Positions 8,099 through 16,159 of a stretch of DNA of 64,000 nt are shown here, piece by piece. Each line of letters starts with the position of its first letter. Positions within the stretch are counted from its first letter, which is position 1. Under the pieces are notes generated by a model. It made no database searches. It was not told the DNA's origin and was given only the letters and a program-made list of their open reading frames with translations. The position numbers and the translations under genes are program-made. Source of the DNA: Cyclonatronum proteinivorum (GTDB lineage Bacteria > Bacteroidota > Rhodothermia > Balneolales > Cyclonatronaceae); NCBI RefSeq assembly GCF_003353065.1, contig NZ_CP027806.1, positions 3,740,501 to 3,804,500 of the forward strand, written 5' to 3'.

Positions 8099-10069
8099 AT
8101 GCTAACTCGCAGTTTGGGCCTGGTTGTGCTCCTTGTTTTTTTTGTATTTGATGCCGTTATCGCACAGCAACGGGTAAGCTTTCAGCGGGCCAATCAGTTT
8201 TACTCACAGGGGGAGTATGAGCTGGCGGCGGATATGTACCGGGAGCTGCTACAGCAAAATCCGGAAAATATTCCGGTGATTGACCGGCTTGCGACGACGC
8301 TTGTGCAGATGCGGCAGTATGAGGAAGCCATTGAACTGCTGGCTGATTTCACCCGGCAAAATCCGGGTTTTCCGAATTTATCCGTCCGGGTTGGCGAGAT
8401 TTACCATACCAACGGACAGCGGGATGAGGCGCTGGCGTGGTGGCGTAAAATCGTGGAGCAAAATGAGCGCAATGTGCAGGTGTACCGGCTGGTTGCAGAA
8501 TCGATGGTGAACCGGCGGGAGCATGAACAGGCCGCGCGGCTGTACCGCGATGCGCGCGGGATGCTTGGCAATGAACAGGTGTTTGGTTTCGATATCGCGC
8601 AGAATTTTACCGCCGCGGGTTTGTATGAAGAAACCATGCGTGAGTACAGCCATCTGCTGCGGGTCAATCCGGGTTTTATTCACGCCATTCAGCGACAGAT
8701 TGCCCGGTATGAGGATGATTTTTTCCTGGACACCGGGATTATGGAATTTGAAGAAGCTTCGCGCAACCTGCGTCAGGGCAGCGAAGAGTGGGTCGGGCAC
8801 CGGCGGATGCTGATCTGGCTTTACAACGAGCGCGGGCTGTACCGCCGCTCATTTACGACGGCTCAGAATCTGGAAGACCGGCTCGATGGTGCAGATTTTC
8901 CGGTTTTTGAACTGGGTCGCAGGCTTGTGAACCTGAACGAGTTTGAACTCGCGGAACAGGCGTTTGAGCGCTACACCAACACGCCTTCGCACGAACTTTT
9001 TGTGCAGGCGCGTCAGCAACTGTCGCAGCTCTACATCCGGCGTGCACGCTACCTGCTCAGCTATAACCTCGATTTTGACGATGAAGCGGCTTCCCTGCAC
9101 GAAAAAGCCTATACGCTGCTGAGTGAAATCCCGCAGGAAGCTCCGCAGTTCAGGGGAATGGGGGAAGTCTATGCGGCTCTTGTGGAGCTTTCACTGGATT
9201 ATCTTCGCGATCTGGATCGGGCTGTTTCCTGGAATGAACGCTTCGATGGCGTAGCCCGAAGTGAGCGCGACCGTATCACGGCGGATTACCTGACAGGACG
9301 CATTAGCCTTTTTGAACAGGATTTTATGCGGGCGCGGCTCGCTCTCAGTCGTGCCAACAGGGCTGCCGGAACAGGTGAAATGGCTGAGAAGACGCGGTAT
9401 TTTCTGAGTCTGGCGGAGTTTTATTCGGGCGAGTACGAGTTTGCGCGCCTGCAAATGCGCTCGCTGCAGCGTCAGACGACTTCACTGTATGCCAACGACG
9501 CCCTGCGGCTGCGGAGTCTGCTGCAGGAAGGCATTGTTCAGGATAGCGTAAGTTCACAGCTTCGGGACTACACCCGGGCCCTGTTCGAATACAACTCCGG
9601 AAACAAAGCGGCTTCTCTCGAATTGCTGCTGCCCTTCATGCAGTTTTCGGCCGGTCAGCCGCTTCAGACCGAAGCCCTGCTGCTCACCGCCCATCAGCTC
9701 CGTCACCTTGCCCCTGATATTGCGTTCAGCCTGATCCACACGTTCATCGAAGGCGGACAGCCATCGGCACAGCGGGAGCAACTGTTTTGGGAGAGAGCCC
9801 GACTCGCGGAGTCGATTGCACAGGCCGGCACACCCCAGCGCGACATCAGCGGGGCGCTGCAAACGGTTGTGCGTCAGTTCCTTGAACAGGCCGCACAGCA
9901 AGCGGACAGCAAAACGGGATCATTCACCGACAGCCGTTACACCATCAGCGACGCGCTCGATCTCTCCCGCGCCATTTTTTACTATGAAGAGCTCATCATC
10001 GAGTATCCTGCGGGGTTTTACGCGCAGGAAGCCCGCGAACGCATACGGCTGCTTCAGCGTGCAAGCTAA
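8099..10069 (+). CDS. Secreted TPR-repeat protein
   Basis: 656 residues with a signal peptide (SLGLVVLLVFFVFDAVIAQ, residues 5-23). The mature part starts with tetratricopeptide repeats: FYSQGEYELAADMYRELLQQNPEN, MRQYEEAIELLADFTRQNPGFP and NGQRDEALAWWRKIVEQN, each about 34 residues with the usual small/aromatic positions. Less regular helical repeats continue to the C-terminus (YYEELIIEYPAGFYAQEARERI). This length and layout are seen in periplasmic assembly or outer-membrane lipid/polysaccharide export scaffolds, but the partner is unknown. It is 43 bp upstream of the next gene on the same strand. Confidence 0.8.
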   Translation: MLTRSLGLVVLLVFFVFDAVIAQQRVSFQRANQFYSQGEYELAADMYRELLQQNPENIPVIDRLATTLVQMRQYEEAIELLADFTRQNPGFPNLSVRVGEIYHTNGQRDEALAWWRKIVEQNERNVQVYRLVAESMVNRREHEQAARLYRDARGMLGNEQVFGFDIAQNFTAAGLYEETMREYSHLLRVNPGFIHAIQRQIARYEDDFFLDTGIMEFEEASRNLRQGSEEWVGHRRMLIWLYNERGLYRRSFTTAQNLEDRLDGADFPVFELGRRLVNLNEFELAEQAFERYTNTPSHELFVQARQQLSQLYIRRARYLLSYNLDFDDEAASLHEKAYTLLSEIPQEAPQFRGMGEVYAALVELSLDYLRDLDRAVSWNERFDGVARSERDRITADYLTGRISLFEQDFMRARLALSRANRAAGTGEMAEKTRYFLSLAEFYSGEYEFARLQMRSLQRQTTSLYANDALRLRSLLQEGIVQDSVSSQLRDYTRALFEYNSGNKAASLELLLPFMQFSAGQPLQTEALLLTAHQLRHLAPDIAFSLIHTFIEGGQPSAQREQLFWERARLAESIAQAGTPQRDISGALQTVVRQFLEQAAQQADSKTGSFTDSRYTISDALDLSRAIFYYEELIIEYPAGFYAQEARERIRLLQRAS

Positions 10070-10112
10070 CCCATTTTTCACATCATCTCAGCAACATCTT
10101 CCCTTTCGTGCT

Positions 10113-11474
10113 ATGAACACTATTTCCTATTTCCGCACCCTGCTCCTTGCCTTTATTTTTGTACTCACGGGCAGTCTTGCCGTGCACGCCCAATATGTGC
10201 TGATCCCCATGGATCAGTCACAGACCAATCACCTGAAAGCCTACGGCATTGTTTATAATCAGATTGCCGAAGGCTACAGCGCCAACTGGCTGCTGAACTA
10301 CCGGGGCGGAAGCTTCCTTGCCCGGAATCAGGGTGAAATCGTGCGCAACGCCCGGCTGCGGAATGTCCGGATTGAGCAAATCACTGACGCTCAGGCACAG
10401 CGTATCATTCGCGAAGTAGAGAGCAACAACTCGAACACGGCACTGGTGCCGCTTCAGGAAGCACCGAGTATCGCGGTTTATTCTCCCGCACAAGCGCTGC
10501 CCTGGGACGACGCCGTAACCTTAGCCCTTACCTATGCCGAAGTACCTTACGATGTGATCTATAACGACGAAATTCTGGAAGGCGCCCTGGAAGAATACGA
10601 CTGGCTTCACCTGCACCATGAAGATTTCACCGGGCAATATGGCAAGTTTTGGGCGGCCTACCGCCACACGCCCTGGTATCAGCGTCAGGTGCGGGAGCTT
10701 GAAGAAATGGCAGCCCGGCACGGTTTCACGAAAGTCAGCGACATGAAAACCGCCGTAGTGCTGACCATCCGTGATTTTGTAGGCAACGGCGGCTTCATGT
10801 TTGCGATGTGCTCGGCAACCGACACCTTCGATATCGCTCTCGCTGCTAAAGAAGTAGACATTGTACCGCAGGAATTCGACGGCGATCCGGTTGATGCCAA
10901 TGCCAATCAGCTGCTCGATTTCTCCCAAACCTTTGCCTTTGAAAACTTTGAGCTTACATTCAATCCCGCAGAGTACCGGCATGGCAATATTGACGTGCCC
11001 GTCCGGCTGGGTCAGCTCGACGAAGCCCTGGATTATTTCACCCTGTTTGAGTTTTCAGCCAAATGGGACCCCGTGCCTACCATGCTCACACAAAATCACG
11101 TGAGTAGCATTAAAGGATTTTACGGACAGACCACAGCTTTCCGGATGGAAACCATCAAAAGCAATGTGGTTATTTTGGGACGGAATTCCGGACGTGATGA
11201 AGCCAAATACATTCACGGGAATTTCGGTGAAGGCTTCTGGACGTTCTACGGCGGGCACGATCCCGAAGACTACACGCACCGCGTCGGTGATCCGCCTACT
11301 GACCTCGACCTGTTTCCCAACAGCCCCGGTTACCGGCTGATTCTCAACAACATCCTTTTCCCTGCAGCTGAGCGGCAGGAACTCAAAACCGAGCGGCCAT
11401 ATCCTGCCTCCCAAAATGCGCAGCTTGCTTTCGCCGACGCCATGGAGTTTGTGCGCATACAGCACGGCCGCTGA
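10113..11474 (+). CDS. Conserved secreted protein of unknown function
   Basis: 453 residues from ATG 10113, chosen because it starts a good signal peptide (MNTISYFRTLLLAFIFVL, then VHAQ); the open frame itself extends 99 codons upstream into the preceding gene. The mature protein begins YVLIPMDQSQTNHLKAYGI and contains NWLLNYRGGSFL, YDWLHLHHEDFTGQYG, GGFMFAMCSATDTFDIALA and FWTFYGGHDPEDYTHRVG. I remember close relatives in Bacteroidota carrying the database label asparagine synthetase B, but no amidotransferase or ATP-pyrophosphatase motif is visible, so that label is not adopted. The HLHHEDF and GGHDPEDYTH segments could bind metal or a ligand (inference). Confidence 0.8.
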   Translation: MNTISYFRTLLLAFIFVLTGSLAVHAQYVLIPMDQSQTNHLKAYGIVYNQIAEGYSANWLLNYRGGSFLARNQGEIVRNARLRNVRIEQITDAQAQRIIREVESNNSNTALVPLQEAPSIAVYSPAQALPWDDAVTLALTYAEVPYDVIYNDEILEGALEEYDWLHLHHEDFTGQYGKFWAAYRHTPWYQRQVRELEEMAARHGFTKVSDMKTAVVLTIRDFVGNGGFMFAMCSATDTFDIALAAKEVDIVPQEFDGDPVDANANQLLDFSQTFAFENFELTFNPAEYRHGNIDVPVRLGQLDEALDYFTLFEFSAKWDPVPTMLTQNHVSSIKGFYGQTTAFRMETIKSNVVILGRNSGRDEAKYIHGNFGEGFWTFYGGHDPEDYTHRVGDPPTDLDLFPNSPGYRLILNNILFPAAERQELKTERPYPASQNAQLAFADAMEFVRIQHGR

Positions 11475-11551
11475 GCCCGGACTTCTTCTTCCCTCTTTCA
11501 ACCCATCTCACAAACATCAATTTTAAAAACACAACACAAAGCTTTTCTCTG

Positions 11552-12346
11552 ATGGAATCCTCCCCCCGCTTCACCGCAGCACCAACCCGTTCGTTTGATG
11601 ACTTGCTTCGGGTGATGCACATCCTCCGGAATCACTGCCCCTGGGACCGCAAACAGACGCACGAATCCATTCGGGACCTGATGATTGAAGAAGTGTATGA
11701 AGCGATTGAAGCCATTGATGATGGCGATATGGAAGAGCTGAAAAAAGAGCTGGGTGATATTTTACTGCACGTGGTGTTTCATGCGGAGATGGCGCAGGAA
11801 GCCAAAACCTTCGATATGGGGGATGTGATCTTTGCCATACAGGACAAGCTCATCAGCCGTCACCCGCACGTGTTCGGGGATACGGAAGCCGGCAATCCGG
11901 AAATCGTGAAGCAAAACTGGGAAAAGATCAAACAGCGCGAAAAAGGGCGCAAATCGGTACTGCAGGGCGTACCGGCACACCTTCCGGGCTTGTTACGCGC
12001 ACAGCGCATGCAGGAAAAAGCGGGCGCTGTCGGGTTTGACTGGCAAACCTGGCCTGAAGCCTGGAAAAAGCTGGATGAAGAACTGACCGAGTTCAGGGAA
12101 GCGCTGGAAAAGCAAGACCGCGCCGAACAGGAACGCGAATTCGGCGACCTGTTGTTTTCGCTCGTCAATGTCGGTCGTCTGGCAGGTCTTGACGCTGAAA
12201 ATGCGCTTCGGACAACCAACAACAAGTTTCACAGCCGGTTCACGTATATAGAAGAAAGCCTGTCTAAACAGGGCCGCACAACCGCTGAGAGCACACTTGA
12301 AGAGATGGACGCCCTCTGGGATGAAGCCAAACAAAAGCTTGGCTAA
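11552..12346 (+). CDS. mazG: Nucleoside triphosphate pyrophosphohydrolase MazG
   Basis: 264 residues, the usual length of the two-domain MazG. The N-terminal half has HCPWDRKQTHESIRDLMIEE, VYEAIEAIDDGDMEELKKE and LGDILLHVVFHAEMA: the metal-binding EExxE and ExxD helices of all-alpha NTP pyrophosphatases. The second domain repeats the pattern (LDEELTEFREAL; EFGDLLFSLVNVGRL; NNKFHSRF). It hydrolyses NTPs and dNTPs to NMP and pyrophosphate, acting in nucleotide-pool sanitation and stress response. It is followed at once by a terminator. Confidence 0.95.
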   Translation: MESSPRFTAAPTRSFDDLLRVMHILRNHCPWDRKQTHESIRDLMIEEVYEAIEAIDDGDMEELKKELGDILLHVVFHAEMAQEAKTFDMGDVIFAIQDKLISRHPHVFGDTEAGNPEIVKQNWEKIKQREKGRKSVLQGVPAHLPGLLRAQRMQEKAGAVGFDWQTWPEAWKKLDEELTEFREALEKQDRAEQEREFGDLLFSLVNVGRLAGLDAENALRTTNNKFHSRFTYIEESLSKQGRTTAESTLEEMDALWDEAKQKLG

Positions 12347-12347
12347 T

Positions 12348-12375
12348 ATTTAGCGAATTTACGCTAAATTTTTTA
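12348..12375 (+). terminator. Rho-independent terminator after mazG
   Basis: A perfect 8-bp stem, ATTTAGCG against CGCTAAAT, with a six-base loop and a run of T begins one base after the mazG stop codon. The remaining 260 bp before the citrate synthase gene hold no further gene, only its presumed promoter. Confidence 0.85.
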
Positions 12376-12639
12376 TATTCACAGAATACACATAGCCTGA
12401 ACGGGGGTTCATATTTTCAGTTTAATGCTGTTTTCTTGATATCCTGATTTACGAAAAGCGCTTTTCAGGCTGTGCTTAAATCCTTCGCCTGTAAGTACGG
12501 CTGATGACAGACTTATTGTGAGCCAACACCGCTATTATTATTGAATGCGCACAGCTGTCAGATCCGGATATTGAGTCAGGCAACACCTTTGAATACTATT
12601 AACACCAACTTACCAAAATCATAATTTACGGAGTACTTT

Positions 12640-13800
12640 ATGGCGATTAACATCAACGACATTGACTTGTCACAATATCCGTACCTCGACAAAGGACTCG
12701 AAGGCATTGTAGCTTTTTCATCAAGAAAGAGTAAAATCGACGGTGCCAAGGGCGAGCTTTCTTATGCGGGCTACGACATCGATACCCTTGCACGCAACTC
12801 AACTTTCGAAGAAGTTTGCTTCCTTCTCTGGCATGAGCGTCTGCCCAACAAACAGGAACTCGACGAACTCAACGCAACGCTCACTGCCGAGCGCGATCTG
12901 CCTGAAACCGTGCTGAACTACCTGCGCAGCGCCAATCCGAAATCCGAGCCCATGGCGGTACTGCGTACTGCCGTTTCCATGCTTGCGGATGATGACGAAG
13001 AAGTACTCGAAATGAGTCATGAAGCTTCACTGCGCAAATCCATCCGCCTCACCGCCAAAACCCCAACCATTATTGCAGCCTTCGACCGGGTGCGTAATGG
13101 CAAGGAAATCGTAGCGCCTTCCAAGAAAAACAGCATTGCCTTCGACTTCCTGTACATGCTCAACGGGGAAGAGCCCGGTGAAAACGCAACCCGCACCATG
13201 GATGTATTGCTCATCACGCACGCTGAGCACGGCATGAACGCATCTACCTTTACCTGCCGCTCCATCTGCGCGACCCTCGCAGACGTGCACGCAGCGGTTA
13301 CCGGTGCAATCGGCTCACTGAAAGGCCCCCTTCACGGCGGTGCCAACACGGCTGTAATGAATATGCTCAAAAGCCTTGACCCCGATACCGATATCGTAGC
13401 ATTCATTAAAGGCAAACTCGAGCGCAAAGAAAAAATCATGGGGTTTGGTCACCGCGTGTACAAGACCTACGACCCGCGCGCCAAATTCCTGCGCCTCCTC
13501 GCACAGGATCTCTCCAAAGAAGTAGATATGGAGTACCTCTACGAATGGTCAGAAGCCATTGTGAAGGTAATGAAGGAAGAGAAAAACATCGACCCCAACG
13601 TCGACTTCTTCTCTGCCACCGTGTACTACTCCATGGGGATTGAGCCCGACCTCTACACCGCCATCTTTGCTATGGCACGCATGAGCGGCTGGACCGCCCA
13701 CTACCTCGAGCAACTTGGCAACAACCGCCTGATTCGTCCGCGCCTGTTGTACCTCGGCGAGACCGATCTGGAATACTTCCCGGTTGAAAGCCGCTCCTGA
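12640..13800 (+). CDS. gltA: Citrate synthase
   Basis: 386 residues, the usual length of the small bacterial citrate synthase type. The key blocks are present: THAEHGMNASTF (catalytic His, about residues 190-201), LKGPLHGGAN (second catalytic His, about 227-236), MGFGHRVYKTYDPRAK (about 267-282) and the catalytic Asp in NVDFFSATVYYSMG (about 320-333). It condenses oxaloacetate and acetyl-CoA in the TCA cycle. It is monocistronic, with its own upstream gap and a strong terminator. An alternative assignment, 2-methylcitrate synthase, cannot be excluded from motifs alone, but no prp genes are nearby. Confidence 0.93.
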   Translation: MAININDIDLSQYPYLDKGLEGIVAFSSRKSKIDGAKGELSYAGYDIDTLARNSTFEEVCFLLWHERLPNKQELDELNATLTAERDLPETVLNYLRSANPKSEPMAVLRTAVSMLADDDEEVLEMSHEASLRKSIRLTAKTPTIIAAFDRVRNGKEIVAPSKKNSIAFDFLYMLNGEEPGENATRTMDVLLITHAEHGMNASTFTCRSICATLADVHAAVTGAIGSLKGPLHGGANTAVMNMLKSLDPDTDIVAFIKGKLERKEKIMGFGHRVYKTYDPRAKFLRLLAQDLSKEVDMEYLYEWSEAIVKVMKEEKNIDPNVDFFSATVYYSMGIEPDLYTAIFAMARMSGWTAHYLEQLGNNRLIRPRLLYLGETDLEYFPVESRS

Positions 13801-13838
13801 TCAGACTTCTGACGTTTACCCGGGTAACGGAAAACACC

Positions 13839-13874
13839 AAAAGCCGCCTTGCCTCGTGCAGGGCGGCTTTTTTG
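13839..13874 (+). terminator. Rho-independent terminator after citrate synthase
   Basis: AAGCCGCC pairs with GGCGGCTT, extended inward by TGC/GCA, and is followed by a T6 tract. Confidence 0.9.
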
Positions 13875-14091
13875 TTTGGATCACCCCCGGTTCAGCCTCT
13901 TACCCATTCCACCCGGTTTATGCGCCACAACGCAGTGCAACAGCGTGTGCGTTAATCCGCCTTCCGGGCACAAAGCGGGTGAAGAGCGCTTCCAAAGACA
14001 CACAAACTTTATTTAGCAAATTGGCCACTATTTCATACTTTTGCTGTCACCTCAATTTTCCCCCAACGATTTGTAGTCCTCCTCAGCTGGC

Positions 14092-15546
14092 ATGAAATCA
14101 ATCATACAGGCTCAAAACAACATCCTTGAAAAATACCTGCAATTTGCAGCGGATACCGCTTTCGGCAAAAAGTACGGCTTCAAAAATCTAAAGAGCTATC
14201 ACGAATTCAGAAAGACCGTACATATCACCAGCTTCAAAGACTACGACACGTACCGGGAAGCTATCAAACGAGGCGAACCCGACCTCACCTGGCCCGGCAC
14301 CTCCGGAAAATTTGCCATTTCGGCCGGCACAACCGGCGCCCCTAAAGATATCCCCATTTTTCCGGAGCGTGAGCGCAGCGACAAAATCTTTCTCCGCCGC
14401 GTAGCCCTCTCCTACCTGCGGAAGAACCCGAACATCTTCAAAATCTGGGGCAAGCAAATGAGCCTGCCGGGAACCATCGAGCGCGACCCGGATTATCCCG
14501 GGGTATTATTCGGAGAAATCAGCGGACACCTTGCACTCATGGCCCCGCCTGTACTTTCCCGAATTCAGATTTTAGAGCCGCAGCAATCCGTCTGGATGAC
14601 CTTCAAAGACAAGCTTGAAATTGCGGTAGAGCGCGGTGTGAAGCACGATTTGCGCGTACTCACCTCCCTGCCCTCGGTCATGCTCCGTTACTTTCAGATG
14701 GTGCTGGACTACACCGGAAAAGACCACATCGGGGATGTTTGGCCTAACTTCCGGCTCCTCGTCTCCGGCGGAGAGCCGCTCCCCTCCTACAAAAATCACC
14801 TGCAAAAGCTGTGTGAAGGCATGCCGCTGCACTTCATTGAAAACTACGGCGCTTCTGAAGGCTACTTCGCCTTCAACACCCATCAGGACCGTACCGACAT
14901 GAAGCTGGTCGTGGACAACAATGTTTTTTATGAATTTATCCCAAACCCATCACAAAACCGGGACGAACTCTACCTGCAGGAAACCATCCCGATCTGGGAA
15001 GTTGAAGCCGGAAAACCCTACGCGATGGTCGTTACAACCAACTCCGGCCTGTGGCGCTACCTCCTCAACGATCTGGTGATTTTCACCGACCTTTCACAGC
15101 CGCGAATCCGCGTTGCGGGACGCGCAAGCGACGTGCTCGACAACTACGGCGAGACCATCGAAGCCATTCACGTGCAGGAATGCCTGGAGCGCGTCACCGC
15201 CAAAACCGGCGGTATCTTCTCAAGCTGTACGGTAGGCGTAGTGCATGAAGACGCCAAAAAAAGCCCGCATCACGTCTGGTTCATCCGGTTCGCCGAACGC
15301 CCGCAAGACCTTCAGGCCTTTGCCAAAGCCGTTGATGAAGACCTTGCCCGCACCAACCGCAGCTACAACATCCGCCGCAACGGCGACGCCATCGGCATGC
15401 CCGAATTCTATGCACTCACGCAGGAAGCCATCACAAGCTGGCAAAACGAACACACCAAAGTCAAAGCCCAAACCAAATTCCCCCGCATGATTCATGATTC
15501 TGAAAAATGCCTGAGTCTCATGAAGCGATGTGAGAAGCTGGCATAG
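14092..15546 (+). CDS. GH3 family acyl-adenylate/acyl-acid amido synthetase-like protein
   Basis: 484 residues. The nucleotide-binding motif ISAGTTGAPKDIPIF lies near residues 79-93, the ENYGASEGYFAF motif near 258-269, and LWRYLLNDLVIF near 321-332, followed by RIRVAGRASDVLDNYGE; these are the conserved positions of the GH3/acyl-adenylating superfamily. Plant GH3 enzymes conjugate amino acids to jasmonate or auxin. Bacterial homologues are common in Bacteroidota with unknown substrates, presumably a carboxylic acid activated by ATP. It is cytoplasmic with no signal peptide. A strong terminator lies about 100 bp downstream. Confidence 0.88.
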   Translation: MKSIIQAQNNILEKYLQFAADTAFGKKYGFKNLKSYHEFRKTVHITSFKDYDTYREAIKRGEPDLTWPGTSGKFAISAGTTGAPKDIPIFPERERSDKIFLRRVALSYLRKNPNIFKIWGKQMSLPGTIERDPDYPGVLFGEISGHLALMAPPVLSRIQILEPQQSVWMTFKDKLEIAVERGVKHDLRVLTSLPSVMLRYFQMVLDYTGKDHIGDVWPNFRLLVSGGEPLPSYKNHLQKLCEGMPLHFIENYGASEGYFAFNTHQDRTDMKLVVDNNVFYEFIPNPSQNRDELYLQETIPIWEVEAGKPYAMVVTTNSGLWRYLLNDLVIFTDLSQPRIRVAGRASDVLDNYGETIEAIHVQECLERVTAKTGGIFSSCTVGVVHEDAKKSPHHVWFIRFAERPQDLQAFAKAVDEDLARTNRSYNIRRNGDAIGMPEFYALTQEAITSWQNEHTKVKAQTKFPRMIHDSEKCLSLMKRCEKLA

Positions 15547-15646
15547 ACAGCGCTCTGCGTTTACGGTAATGCTGATTTTGCAGCCTGAACGCAAGCAAGC
15601 GAGTAATGGCAGCAATGATAATTCGTGAAACCAGCTATAAGCCTGA

Positions 15647-15687
15647 ATCCCGCTGCAAGCCATCTTCCTGCAGCGGGATTTTTTTTG
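15647..15687 (+). terminator. Rho-independent terminator after the GH3 gene
   Basis: A perfect 11-bp stem, ATCCCGCTGCA against TGCAGCGGGAT, with an 11-base loop, is followed by T8. The T8 run is at the same time the first block of dispersed element copy 3. Confidence 0.9.
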
Positions 15688-15768
15688 GGGAAAACTCCGT
15701 GAGCATCAGGTGTTCCGGGACAGGCTCCGGGCCCCCAAACCTAAGACAGGGCCCCTTGCATTTTGGGA
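15680..15768 (+). repeat. Terminator-linked ~90-bp dispersed element, copy 3
   Basis: T8 then GGGGAAAACTCCGTGAGCATCAGG, a GC-rich middle, CCCCCAAACCTAAGACAGGG and CCCCTTGCATTTTGGG. It is fused to the preceding terminator. The matching inverted copy 4 lies 230 bp away at the end of ppc, so the two convergent genes each end in terminator plus element. Confidence 0.75.
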
Positions 15769-15913
15769 TTCGTGGCATAAAAAATTTCTGACACTCAATG
15801 TAAACCGCACCACATGAACGGAGCCGTTGTTGCCCCGGTAAACGATTAGCCAAGGAGAAATAACCCGGGATCCGGGCTTTGGGAATTGGCCATTTGGCCG
15901 TACGCAGGCACAT

Positions 15914-15941
15914 GTAGAGACACAATGCATTGCGTCTCTAC
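15914..15941. repeat. GTAGAGAC palindromic repeat, copy 1
   Basis: A near-perfect 28-bp palindrome with arms GTAGAGAC-A-CAATG and CATTG-C-GTCTCTAC. Two more copies occur at 61979-62006 and 62409-62436. Palindromes of this GTAGAGACG...CGTCTCTAC type are widespread short repeats in many bacterial genomes; they are probably mobilised non-coding elements. Confidence 0.7.
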
Positions 15942-15996
15942 GCGGGGTTTTGTTACGGGCTGCGCCTGTTTCCCGCGGGCGCGGGGGAATGGCGCG

Positions 15997-16084
15997 ATCC
16001 CAAAAGCAACGCATTTGCCGCAGGTTTGGGAGGTGCGGCCTGTCACCCAAACGCCTGATGCTCGAGGAGTTTACCCAAAAAAAA
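15997..16084 (-). repeat. Terminator-linked ~90-bp dispersed element, copy 4
   Basis: Read on the minus strand: T8, GGGTAAACTCCTCGAGCATC, AGGCGTTTGGGTGACAGGC, CCTCCCAAACCTGCGG, then GTTGCTTTTGGGATC. It follows the ppc terminator hairpin directly, in the same relation as copy 3 to the GH3 terminator. Confidence 0.7.
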
Positions 16085-16116
16085 CAGCAACCCGACATGG
16101 TCAGGTTGCTGTTTTT
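16076..16116. terminator. Bidirectional terminator at the 3' end of ppc
   Basis: CAGCAACC (16085-16092) pairs with GGTTGCTG (16104-16111). A5-8 lies on the left and T5 on the right, so it can act on both strands. It is 44 bp beyond the ppc stop codon. Confidence 0.85.
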
Positions 16117-16159
16117 GATTGATGAGGGGTGTACCAAGACCTTCGAAGGCCGGGTCCGT

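Noticed and set aside
13784-14095. 103-codon open frame after citrate synthase
   Set aside because: It overlaps the terminator hairpin and has no protein-like pattern.
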